In this document: one piece after another, positions 1 to 10,975 of the stretch
Position numbering within the stretch: the first letter of the stretch is position 1
Layout: every line of letters begins with the position of its first letter
Source of the DNA: Angiostrongylus vasorum
Taxonomy: Eukaryota > Nematoda > Chromadorea > Rhabditida > Metastrongylidae
DNA length: 64,000 nucleotides
Direction: 5' to 3'
Assembly (NCBI GenBank): GCA_018806985.1
Contig: JADANN010000170.1
Coordinates: forward strand, 682,001-746,000
Made by a program: the position numbers and the translations under genes
The notes under the pieces: model-generated
The model's database searches: none
The model's input: only the letters and a program-made list of their open reading frames with translations
What the model was told of the DNA's origin: nothing

Positions 1-999
1 GTTGCAACATGAAGAATTTTCAAGTTCTCTTTACTGAATTGTTCATTCTTCTTGGAGTTTTCGGAACTTTTTCCCCAAAAAATAAGAAACTGGTAGAATC
101 CTAAATACTATGGATGCGAGTCGGCATAACATAACGGACTTTGTGGTTCGCCTGGACAATAACTGCAATGATGGTGTAAACAGAGCCAACATAATCTCAT
201 TAAGATCAATTAAGAAATGTGAAAAAAATGCTTAGTTTTTGTTCTATGTTGGAGGGTGGTATCACTAATTTCGAAGCCAATCCTACAACCCTGATTTGTG
301 TTGTTCGCAACCCTCGTATACAACAGCACTTGCTCATTGTCTCAGATGGCTCGTAAACTCCTCGTATTTTTTTTGTTGGGTAAGTCTTTCTTACCAATGT
401 AGGGTAACGGCCTTGTTTGAGGTTTTTCCTAACTTTTCAAATCCTCTCGAGCAATCAATTTCAACAAGCTTGGAAAAACCTAAACTAGTGGCAAGAATTC
501 AGGAAACTATCCATTCCCAAAATTCCAGCATGTTTCTGAGGCCGTTTACAACCTCTCATTCTTTTTTTTCCACATTCTTCACACGGCAGCTGAAAGTGCC
601 ATTGTGGAAATCTACTCAGCCCTCATCTAGTTCAGAATTTAGTACCATCTCACTATTCATTCTGACACTTTAGCTGAATACCACTCTTCGTCATATCTAT
701 AGTGCCGTTAGGGAGGGAACTTTCTCACGCTTCCTGGCACTCTCAGCTTATGAAGAACTGGTGTGTGCATGTGATTGACACCTTTCAATGTTGTCGAGGC
801 AATTTTGTCACTCAAACAAGCTCTACGTCAACAGATAGGCCTCAAAGCTGATCATCGACGACGCCTAAAAAGCTTTTTTAGCTTTTTGGTTTCGTGCCAA
901 TCCGACATTAACTAGACCAACAACAGAATAACATTTCATCTTGCCATAAAAAAAACATTAAACACTAATTTAAAGTTGGAACACTGTGATTTCGATTGC
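1..999. other. No supported gene
   Basis: Open frames exist (the longest is 296-673 on +), but they show no recognisable domain, splice context or codon signal. I see no repeat shared with the rest of the window. Confidence 0.5.
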
Positions 1000-1273
1000 A
1001 GCTAAACTCTGAGTACAGTGCTGATTTGTGCTTTCCAGATCATTCTCGTCAGTGACTGTTGACACTCCGCGAGGGTAAAAAAAATCGGCCAAGAGAAAAA
1101 ACAAACTAAAAGCCTCGGCTGGTACAGTGGATAACACATGGGCCCGCAAGAAAGGATGATTACGGGTTCGACGCCCAGCTGAGGTTCCGTGTTTTGATCA
1201 TTTCTCAGCATCCCCTACGGTTGCATTTCACATTGAATCCTGTCAAGAAGAGGAAAGAATAGGCCGTAAATAA
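1000..1273 (+). repeat. tRNA-like terminal-repeat element
   Basis: The right end (about 1,200-1,273) carries the conserved terminal block of a family seen about nine times here: a CTCAGCATC core, GGTTGCATTTCACAT, and an outer end reading GGCCGTAAATA. Inside, 1,113-1,184 looks tRNA-like. It has an A-box-like stretch TGGTACAGTGGATAAC and a B-box GGGTTCGACGCC, closed by a 10-bp stem (CCTCGGCTGG with CCAGCTGAGG). The left part (1,000-1,075) matches the central spacer of the copy at 63.5 kb. Confidence 0.6.
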
Positions 1274-1734
1274 CAGTTAGAACAAAACAATGAAGGCATT
1301 TTTAGAAACATTTTGGAGGAAGAACCAAATAATGCGCAAGTCATTCCAAATTCATTCATTGCTTATTCATTGCTCAGAGGCACTCTTGTTAACTTTAATA
1401 TTCTGCAAGCGCTTTTTTCTGCACAAAGGTTTCTATTCGCTATGGAGTTACAGAAATGGATGATTGCAACGAGATCAGCACTTTTCTGAGACTACGATGC
1501 CTGTGTTTTCTATTCTTGTGTTTAACGCCTCTTTTTTTTCTTCGTGATTCATGAAGAATAAGCGTTTTAGTGTTCAAGTGTCTCATCCCTTTCCAATAGC
1601 AATTCTTTATTACAATGAAATATTACGGGCACGTGTAGCGCGGCTGTAGACTAGAGGTGCATTGGGAGAGAATCCTCGTCCATGTAACACTGTGCGGTCG
1701 GTCTCCATCAAATAACTGGAAGACTCACGAAGAA

Positions 1735-1870
1735 CTAAACGGCTCTGACGAAGGCAGAACCGCCGGAACGTCAGTTTTTAGCGCTGATAAATACTTTAAT
1801 AACAACCTTGTGTTTACCTTTCAAGAAAAAAATGGGTGAATTATTGATCATTACTGAGGTTAAATAACAT
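1735..1870 (+). mobile_element. PLE terminal fragment with decayed hammerhead motif
   Basis: A CTGACGA box at 1,745-1,751 is followed by a helix-II-like GGC/GCC hairpin and GGAAC-GTC, where the usual box is GAAAC. The end signature of the Penelope-like elements in this window follows: AACAACCTTGTGTTTACC, an A-run, then TGAGGTTAAATAAC. This is an isolated plus-strand 3' end with no coding part. Confidence 0.55.
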
Positions 1871-4399
1871 TAGTTCTAGTGATAAAATAAAACTTTGCCC
1901 AAACGGATGAAGTGGAATAAGATGAAATTTCACAAAAAAAATATCTACGAATTGCCGACTTTCTGTAAATCTCCGCTACCGTAGGAAAAACAGTTCCATT
2001 CTCAAAGTGGACATCTGACTTCGATCGTTAGTTCATTTTCTTTCCTGGTCAGGACGATTTTTCTGTGATTCGACGGCGGAAATTCGATCAATAAGATGTG
2101 GAGGGGATTTCTAATTATTGAAATCGAACGACGACCGTAATTTCATCGCCTGCCAACATCTGGAATTTAACGCCAGAATTGATGTCGTTCACGTCGTCGA
2201 AAGAGAACGAGAAAAAAAACGACTAGTACGGAAAAAACACCATAGCCGTGTCATAATGGTCTAAATGAGGGTTGTTGGTTGTCGGAAATGACTTACTCAC
2301 ACGGATGGGGTCACGCATTTTTTCATCAAAATGTTTTTCTGGATGAACGGCACAAGCCTTTTCACCGCTAAGCACTTTTTATTATGACTCTATCTGTTCC
2401 TTTTTTCTCCTTTCCAACTTTTTTCCATCACTACTGTTGAAGAAAACGACGTAACTTGAAGAAATTGAACGGCCACAGTTTTGTAGCAGCTTTTATTCTT
2501 CTGTTCACCTCATAATGGCCCGGGAAACTATAAGGCCTCTATTGGGCTTTACAATCGTTTCCATCTTTCTTCATTCATTGTCAGGGAGATTGGTTTTATT
2601 TAATACTGTGGAAGAAATATTCGAAAGTTTTGAGACGACTTCAATCTTGGTGAAAAAAATTTTGGGACATCGTTAATGATTACTTTATTCCTTCTTCTCC
2701 TGTCTTCCGCATCATCCTATAAAAGCGCACCTTTTTGCTTAAGTTTTAGGAACAATACTTTTAAAACGAAGTAACTTTCATCAGCTACTTCACGACGATT
2801 CGTGAGAACTTAATAAAAAAAACTTGGCAGAACTTATTGGAAGTGAAGTTCCGCAGAGAATAGACAAATGAGATTTCAGGGGCCAAAAGCAGATTTTAGG
2901 AAGCGGAACTTCACGTTATATGCATTACGTTATATGGAAACATCCTGAGTATTTCTAGACTTGTATTTTTACAAGAGGAAATGAATGGAGCTTTGTGAAT
3001 CTTTCCATTATACCTTTTTTGATGGCAAAGCAGTCTTCGTGAGAAACGGCTGCGGAATTTTCAAATGTTGCCGGAATCATCAAAAATGTTCATTTCTAAC
3101 GAATGAAAGGATTGCAGTCAAAGAGAGGTTGAGTCGAATCTTCTCAGAGTACGGCATTTCATCAAAACTGAAATCCACTCGGGGTGATACGTCGGATCAT
3201 AGAACGATAATTTAGGTAATTTCGTTCCTGATGTCTAGTCACTAGTACTAATGATGACGGACGCTGTCTGAGCAAATCGTTGGTCGGTTTTCCCTCTATT
3301 GTTTTTGTCGGACACTATTGAACGAAATGGTCTGTAGTTAAAGACAAAAGCCACTTACCCACTTGAGGCACGTCGATTGGGCGCTAATTTCGATTTTCGC
3401 CCTGAAAAGCTTTAGCCCTACTGAATAGACCAACACCATCCCCTTCTCTCCTCGTGACTTCAATTCAAACTGATTTGACAGATGTGGGAAGCAGAAACAA
3501 CCAAAATTTCTTCGCACAATGGGTCCGATCTCCCAAAGGTTGCCAGCGCCATTGAAGAGCAGTGGACGAACTGTGAACCTTATTTTAGTAATTCGGTAAC
3601 GTCGAGTATCGTTGTACTCTAAATAGAAAAGTCTTCTTTATGAAGTAAGAAAGGGTGTTAAATATCTTTGTGAGTAAACCAGAGATGTCAGCTGTTCGGA
3701 GCAGCCATTAGTTAGGAGAAAATTAATGTCCGTCCGTAGACAATAATCACCTGATGTTCTCCTTCCATCGCGGTGTCGTTCTTCAGCACTGCGACTATTC
3801 CCTAACAACTTTCTCAGGATTTTATATTATTATTGCCATTGGTATTTATGTCGTTGTTATATCAACTAGCAACACACATTGTGCCGATGCGCCGGCACTT
3901 CCTGCCTTCCATTCGTTTCCTCGCGTTCATTATCAAAGAGCACCTTCGCATTTGCTTGTGGTTCGACCGCTCCATTAAAATTTTTTGGGCTCCTTATGAA
4001 TGCAGTTGAATGCTGGTAGTACCTATTCTTTCTGAATTCGTGAATATAGTTGAGCTAGGAAGTTTCTAAGTCTTCCTCGTAGGCAGTTATCGGCCTTTGT
4101 GGATCGTATGAAGTTCCTTCCAGGGCGAGGGTGCTATTTTCCTTAACCAGAACTGATAAGGTCTTCTTTCGCTTGTAGTGTGGTCAAACCAGCGGACGTG
4201 TTTGTGTTCTATGTATTGTAACTTCGAAATTGTTTTCAAAAATTCATTTCTTGTTTTCATACCGAAATAATTATGATAGATTTAAGCATGTGATATCTGA
4301 CTCCTCGCTTCCGTTTCGATTTGTGAAGTACTTTTTATCGACATTCTGTTCAGAATGCTTAGATTTTTAATTTTATTAATATTATATGATTGGGTTGAT
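1871..4399. other. No supported gene
   Basis: This is AT-rich sequence with only short open frames (for example 2,985-3,215 and 3,754-3,978 on +). None shows a domain or a coherent set of splice sites. No dispersed repeat was recognised. Confidence 0.45.
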
Positions 4400-4575
4400 T
4401 GTGTGGATGATTGCTGATAGCACTCACAGGTAAATAACACGGCTGAAAGACAGGCGAAACGAAGGGCGCGCATGGTGTGGTGGTGAACGCGCTAGCCCCC
4501 GGAAACGGTAGCAGCGCGTTCGTTCCCCACCACAAACACCTGCTGTCCGGAATTTCAAATATCTCAGTAAAATTT
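4400..4575 (+). repeat. Half copy of tRNA-like terminal-repeat element
   Basis: It shares with 33,140-33,310 and 59,230-59,400 the string of blocks GATTGCTGATAG, GACAGGCGAAACGAAGG, GGTGTGGTGGTGAACGCG, CGCGTTCGTTCCCCACC and AAATATCTCAG. The middle forms a long imperfect hairpin in which AACGCG pairs with CGCGTT. The distal outer terminal repeat is missing. Confidence 0.65.
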
Positions 4576-7500
4576 ACAAAGTATGGACATGAAGATGTCT
4601 TTATCATTGAAGGCATACACAATTAAGAATGGTTCGTCTAGTAGAATGTAAATCTCCACTTTTTTTCAAAGCTCCCAAAAGCTTGAATTATAAACTTGTC
4701 TTACAGTAGATAATAATTTTTTAATCTCCTTGTATAAATATTTTGACGCTGTGCTCCTCATTGCACTTATTTACTCAAATGCTTAGATCCCTAGATGCCT
4801 CTACATACAATTCGTTTGATCCCCAGCAACGCTTCATTCACTAGTTGTGTCGAGGTTCTGTTATCTACGCCAGTGATCGAGATCGCGTGTGGGTTTGGCT
4901 ATGACTTGGTGATTCGTAGTTTTTTCTTCCTTCTTTTTATCTTTTTTCACGCTGATTGAAAGTGAGTTTCTCGAGATCCTAACACAGCCATGCTAGAGCT
5001 TTCGAGTTCCTCGTCACAGGAAGTCGGCATCTTTTGGCGAACCTTCCACTACGGCACGAGTTCAGCCGTCAGCCTTTTCAGCTCTCGAGAGCAACCTAAA
5101 AGCTTAAATGATTCTATATTATACCTCATCTATTTATATATCAGGCGTAGTGTATTGGAAAATCTCGCTCCGACGCTTACCAAGCCTCAGCAGGCCATCG
5201 GAAGTCGTTGACTAGGCCAAATATGCTCACCTTTAGGATACAGCGAACGTTTGTTTTTCAATCATTGGAAGATTTGAAGAGTTGAGGAGTTCATAGATTT
5301 ATAAGCTTTGCTCTCCCTCCCCCTCCCCCCCGCGGTATATTTCAGTTTCCAAAAGATCGTTCTTCCAACTTTAATTTGGTTTAGAGCTAAAAAATTTTCA
5401 AAAAATTGGAGACGAAATTTAATCCTAATGGTTTTTGTCCTCCTAATAAGGTTTATTATAAGCTGAGATGTTGGTTTAAAGTTGAAGGCTATTATTATTT
5501 TCATAGTAAATGTATTGTATTCAATGTATATTGGACTCCGTATGTCAAAGCTTACTTTTTCAGGAAATATTTCGCATTTCAGAAGACAAACTGTATTACT
5601 TCTTGAGATAATCAGACTAAATCCCTTGGGAACCTCCACGGTAGCTATGGATTTTCTTGGGCGGTTGCACCTCGGCTGAACTGTTCTGCCTCAACGTCTC
5701 CGACCTCGTATGAGAGCCTTTGGATTCTTCAAAGGAATCCCTATAGTTATGTTACGTTCTGAACGTAATAGAAAGCGATTCCTAGGTTTTTTACGTCATT
5801 ATTTTGCAATTTTTCACCGCCCATGTCTTCACAACATGTGCTCAGCTTTCTGCTGAATTCACAAGGCTGTTTAGAAAGCAAGGTAGTTCCAAAATATGTT
5901 GTTCTCCCTGAAATCTCTTTCCGATTTGTGCATTCTGCTCGCCGTTTCAAATTCTGGCTTGAAAGCTGGAAGAGTAATTTTGTGTAGAATCTGAAAAAGG
6001 TCTCCTGAAATTAATAGAACAAAGGCTAATAATGTTGTGATTAATCAACACAAGTGAGTGGGAGTGGGGAGAGGCCGTAGATCCAACTTCAGTGAAACAT
6101 CCGTTCGTTCTTCCATCCTTCCGTCCGTCTTTGCGCCCATCCGTTCACAGGGGGATGTGTGGCACTTCTTCGTTGCAGCGCTCGTTAGTATGACTCTTCT
6201 AATGAACAGATCGCGTCGCATTCCACGCTCTACACGAAATTGGAGTAATCGTGTTTGTAAGCGATTTCGTGCCTGCCGTTGGCCGTCGGCCATGCTGTTT
6301 CGTAGGATTGCCATCAGTTTTGCGATTATCTCACAAGGGATTTCACTATAGCTTGATGAAGCTCTGTTACTTCTTCTTCTGTCGAAATGCCGACGAGGAA
6401 GCATCGTGTTCCAAGCGGATTTCACCGCAGCTTGACGTAGCTCCACTACAACTCTCTTTAGCGGTCGTACGAAAAAGGTGATCGAATAGTCTTCTGCACT
6501 AGGAAATGGGAAGATTTTTGCTGTCTTGCTAATGAATTATGTTATCGTGTTCTTCCTTCAGGGTTATGCCTACTCTAGTGTTGTTCTCTCCCACAATTTT
6601 TATACAAACAGAAGAAAACACCTTAGCGAAAAGAACTGTGACTCCAAAATATTTGCGATTTCTGATCTCCGAGATATAAAAAAATAGTACATCATTTTAT
6701 TTTTTGCAGAAGCGAACCCGATAAGAGTTCGTTTGCGATTTTTTTTCCCAGAATTCGGTCCATCAGGTCATTCGCCCCATTTTGACTAATTAGCAACAAC
6801 ACTTGGGCATAGATTACTTTCCAAAGGACTCTTTCTGTGAAATGACAAAAGGATTTTTCATTGTAGTACCGTATAATTACATGTATAGTTTTGTAAGAGT
6901 GTGCAACACATTCAAAGAATGTCCACTGAAAATGTCACTCACCTGCAACTTCACCACTTGCTCCCCCTCATTACAAGGGTCATAGAATACTACTAGTGAA
7001 ATTGGGTTACCAGGTTGATGTAGAGCTTCTGGAAACCTCAAAAATTATAGGAAATCTTTTTTTCTTGCTGTAATCTGAAGGTTTGTTTCCAGTTTTGTTA
7101 ACGGCGGCGTTTTAAGTGTCAGTTTGAAACAATTCAAATAAATCCTCTTAAAAAGCACTAACACTTCCATTTCTTTCAAGACTGTTAAAGAAGCAGCCGT
7201 CGTCTCATTAGAATCTGTTTCTCTCCGTTTTTCCTGAAGAATATTGCCTTTTCAAACTGATTTCAGTCAGACCCTGTCCGCTGCCAGATGGGTGAAATGG
7301 GACGGATCGCCGCGCTGCATTGACTCAGCTTGAGCGAGTTTGTAGCGCTGAAGTGCTGGTTGTCGGTGTTGGCTGAGTACGAATCTCCACTTCATTTTCA
7401 CATAAACTTCATCGTCTAGTTTACTTTCGTTCAGTATGCTGATATCCATAGTGTAACTGCAGTCTCTTCATTGTTATTCTCACATTTTCCACCATCTGAT

Positions 7501-8405
7501 TCGTTATTCATTATGTTCATTCTGAGTGTTGGCGTTCGTTGTATAGCGCAGTAGTCTCTTCATCATCGTTCTCATAACCTTCACCAGCTAGTTGATGCTC
7601 GTTTATTAGCGTCACTAATCCCAATATGAGGTGTGTGTGTGTGTGTGACTGTGCGGTAACGCGACCGTAAGACCTTGCGCTTCGGTTGCGTATGCGTTAG
7701 CCCCTTCCCCCTCATTTACGCGAAGATGACGAATTAATAGACGACATTATCGCACCTCGCTCACCCTCATATCGCATAATTCTCTTCTAAGCAGGTGTAA
7801 TTCGTTCATCGATGAACATTTCTACTTGTAAGGATATACGATGACCAAGTTATTACGTCAAGCGCTTCAACAACACTTTCATCCTTCTGTTTGTCTTCTT
7901 GTAAGGTTCATTCATGCTAAATAGATTTTTTGTGCCAAATGTTTGCCATATGTCATTATTCTTTTTAGAGCATTTACACAGATGATTTGCTACCAAGTGC
8001 AGATAGTGCATCAACTCGAGTTCGTTCAGAGATTCTCTGCTTGATCGGCTCCTTCAAACATCCTCTAATTCTAGGTATCTGAGTTTTAAGCAAATTGGAA
8101 TTCTCGTTCTAGTAGAGCATCTGGAGAAATCATCCAGAAGCTCTTCATTGAATAGCAGAATATTATAGACAAGTGCGAACTTTTCCACTGACTAAAAAGA
8201 GTACGGTGGTATCCCATCTTGATGTCTTCTTAAGAGTGTTTCTTCCTATTCGCACATGTTCAAAGTGATTCAGATCGACTGACATCTTCCTGATTTCCTC
8301 ATATCTCCTTTACACTACCGATTACACTGACCCGTCTAGCAGGAAAAGGAACAATCGCACATTCAACTCCGATTTTCATTGAACCACGGTAATGGTCAGC
8401 AATAT
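4576..8405. other. No supported gene
   Basis: No repeat family or credible exon chain was found. At 5,313-5,331 a pure C/T tract places three long G-runs on the minus strand, so a G-quadruplex is possible. At 7,631-7,646 there is a short (GT)n run. The long open frames at 5,262-5,639 and 6,045-6,446 overlap open frames on the other strand and look like chance. Confidence 0.4.
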
Positions 8406-8411
8406 TTTGGT

Positions 8412-8802
8412 TTATTGATGAGCTAACACAAGGCTGTTACAAATTTTCATTATGGCTTTCATAGTTGCTTTTACATTCTTCTCGAATCTGCTCGTCATGG
8501 CATATTGTTGTGGCGGATCAATCAGCTTGTTGTTGGCCACTGGGTCAGTACCATTTTCTTCTGTCAGAGTGGCAGCACACTCCTGCGCAGTCATGCCGAA
8601 GATCGCAACATGTCCAGTGCTCTGAGCATCCTCACAACACCATGCTCTCTTTGCATACTTTTGCCTAGCACCTCTGGTTTCTTTGTTCTCTCTCTTCCTG
8701 TCTAACCAGTCGTCTTTATTTGAGTTACCGCTGTCGTGAACACCCAGAACTTTGAGAATGAGTGCCATTGCCTCTGGCAGTTTTTGACCGTAAGGTCTTG
8801 AG
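8412..8802 (-). CDS. Possible terminal exon, unrecognised protein
   Basis: A minus-strand frame runs from an acceptor-like TTCTCAAG at about 8,802 down to a TAA at 8,412-8,414, about 130 codons in all. An internal ATG at 8,766-8,768 would give 118 residues. The product is charged and hydrophilic (a KRENKET stretch, then an Ala/Thr/Asn-rich centre) and ends in a short hydrophobic segment. An AATAAA overlaps the stop codon, so it would leave an unusually short 3' UTR. No domain is recognised and no upstream exon could be linked. It could equally be a chance frame, because the opposite strand is also open in part. Confidence 0.22.
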
Positions 8803-8804
8803 AA

Positions 8805-9930
8805 AGGTTAAAATCCGTACAAAATATTAAGCATGGGTTTTATTGTAACTGGTTCATATATGATCAGTGAAGCTTTTTATTCAGATTTCATTCCCTTCAT
8901 TGTTTCCGCCACCGAAAAGGAGAAACAAGAGAAATGATGGGTAGGGAAAGCTGAGTTTTGCTGGGAAATTTGCATCTTTTTCTACCTCTTTGCAACTCAT
9001 AGATTGGTGGGTATTTTATACAGCTGGTCAATTACAGTAGTAAGCCCTTGGCTTGGACTTAGTACACGCAACTACCGTAACCGCAATAAGTTTTCTACAC
9101 ATGTTTCTTGTGGTTATTTTTACCCTACGATGTTAAATCTACTCTTGTGAAACAATTAAGAAATTTCTGAGTTTCTCTACAACTGATTTTTGACAATGCG
9201 TTGTTTTTTTTTCGTCTCTACTCTTAACTCCTTTCTTACCTCTTCTCTGTCACTGATCGAACGGTTTTCCTGCATTTCCTTTATGTCATATCGTTTATAC
9301 CTCCGGTTTCAATCTTTCATTTCGTGCTCTTTTCGTCCGTTCGTTATCTCACGCCTTGTATCACATCGTCCGAATCGTCGTCGTCGTTCACGTTCATCAT
9401 TCAAGTTTCACAATTGCTTCCTCTCGTTCGGCAAAAATGAAAGCCGCCAATTCTTCCACTCTGTCGCGTTCAAGGATTCTTAATTTCTTGCTTTTTCAGA
9501 GTCAGACGTCCAGACGCCGTTGTGTTGCTGTTCGCACGCCATTCCACTCGCTTCATCTCCCCTAATTTCACCTCAGACGGACAGAAAGGTTTTTCGTTAA
9601 CCGTTATTTGGTGGCTTAAGATAAGCTTTATGTTTTACGCGGTTGATAGCACTTCGTCAATTAGTCAATTAGTAAGAGAACTCTAACGTCACAAGAAGTT
9701 CGTGTTTCCACTTACCGAATAGCTGTTAGAATCGCTTTATTCCTGATGTTCTCTAGTCTTTTATGTTTTCATAATTTTTGCTGATTTTTATGTTTTTTTA
9801 TTATGTATTCATTTTATTATCGTTCAATGAAAGTGCATCCAAAATCTCGGACTTGGTATGCAGCTTCATCGTTTTGTGTCTTCACAACAGCAAGCATGGT
9901 AACGCAAAAGATATATATACAAACCTAAAC
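8805..9930. other. No supported gene
   Basis: T/C-rich sequence with a short TCG-repeat stretch near 9,370-9,392. The open frames are low complexity (Ser/Arg/Phe-rich) and not convincing. Confidence 0.4.
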
Positions 9931-9951
9931 ATATATATATATATATATATA

Positions 9952-10033
<82 letters not shown>
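9931..10033. repeat. (AT)n microsatellite, about 100 bp
   Basis: An almost pure AT dinucleotide tract with a single interruption (ATCTAT) near 9,950. The apparent Ile/Tyr-rich frame across it is an artefact of the repeat. Confidence 0.95.
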
Positions 10034-10036
<3 letters not shown>

Positions 10037-10825
10037 AGTATAATATTTTTCATCATCTGCGGCCACAATGGTTTCCCGAGATTCCTAATCGGTTCGTCAC
10101 TGAAGAAAAAAAGTGGAATGGAAGTAGCATGTCAAAAGGTGGTGAAAAGCTTAAAAATGAACTATCTACTATTCCTTCATTGAGATTTATAATTTTTTTA
10201 CTCAAATCCCGAGTACCGGATTTACCCGACAACGGGGATTACACTGAGTGAAGAGGTTATTATCGATTAGAATGAATCGGTATCATGAGCTAATTGATTA
10301 TTTCTATGCTAATGTGATATCTGTCTGAACTGCTATCTCCAATGTTGAGCAACAGCTTCACGTCCTTTATGCTGGGGTCTTGTGACAGTAACAACAGCGG
10401 GGTGGCTCACCTGTTAGTCCCTCCTTCCTCTCATCACAGAATTTCAGGATATCTGTGACGAAATAATGGCAGTGTCGAGCACTCGTCAAATATCTGCCAT
10501 CATTATAACCATTCTGATGCCACATGTTCTTCATTAAATTAGTAGAATTAATCAATCAGCCTCTCTAAAAAATTTCTGCTCTGTTTTGGTAAGTGTTGTT
10601 AGTTTTGCTCGAACATTTCCCCTATACATCTCATTTCTATTCAGTAGTTGCAAATGCTTTCATAAGAGGAAAACGTTTCATTGAATCGTGCTAGGGCCGT
10701 GATGGAGGTATTGAATATATTTGATTCTTTGAGTCGAATTTACTAACAGTAAAACGCTACTTAACGCTTGAATATCCCTTCTTCACGAACAACTGTGTAG
10801 CTTCAACACACTAATTTACTGGTTG
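10034..10825. other. No supported gene
   Basis: Nothing beyond short open frames and no recognised repeat. Confidence 0.4.
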
Positions 10826-10975
10826 GCGGCGCGAATGTAGCACAGTGGTTAAAGGTACCCTCCAGTAAACAATGGTTTGATTTGTCGCCCCTAGAATCAA
10901 CAATCCCTCAATCTTTCTGGAGTGAGCAAATTGGTGCCAAACCTATCTGGAATGATAGTAGTACTAATTCAACAC
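10826..10975 (+). repeat. tRNA-derived SINE, 3'-truncated copy
   Basis: The head GTAGCACAGTGGTTAAAGG is an A-box-like tRNA start. A block matching the body of the SINE family seen in full at 48.7 and 25.9 kb follows: CAATCTTTCTGGAGTGAGCA, then CAAATTGGTGCCAAACCT. The second half of the element and its CTTTATCC tail are absent. Confidence 0.55.

Noticed and set aside
296..673. 125-codon plus-strand frame
   Set aside because: No domain, no splice context, and T-rich composition; a chance frame is likely.
5262..5639. 125-codon minus-strand frame
   Set aside because: The plus strand is open over the same stretch in two frames; AT-rich, no domain.
6045..6446. 133-codon minus-strand frame
   Set aside because: Arg-rich product without recognisable family; overlapping frames on the other strand are equally open.
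9778..10251. 157-codon plus-strand open frame
   Set aside because: Most of it is translated (AT)n microsatellite; the rest has no domain.
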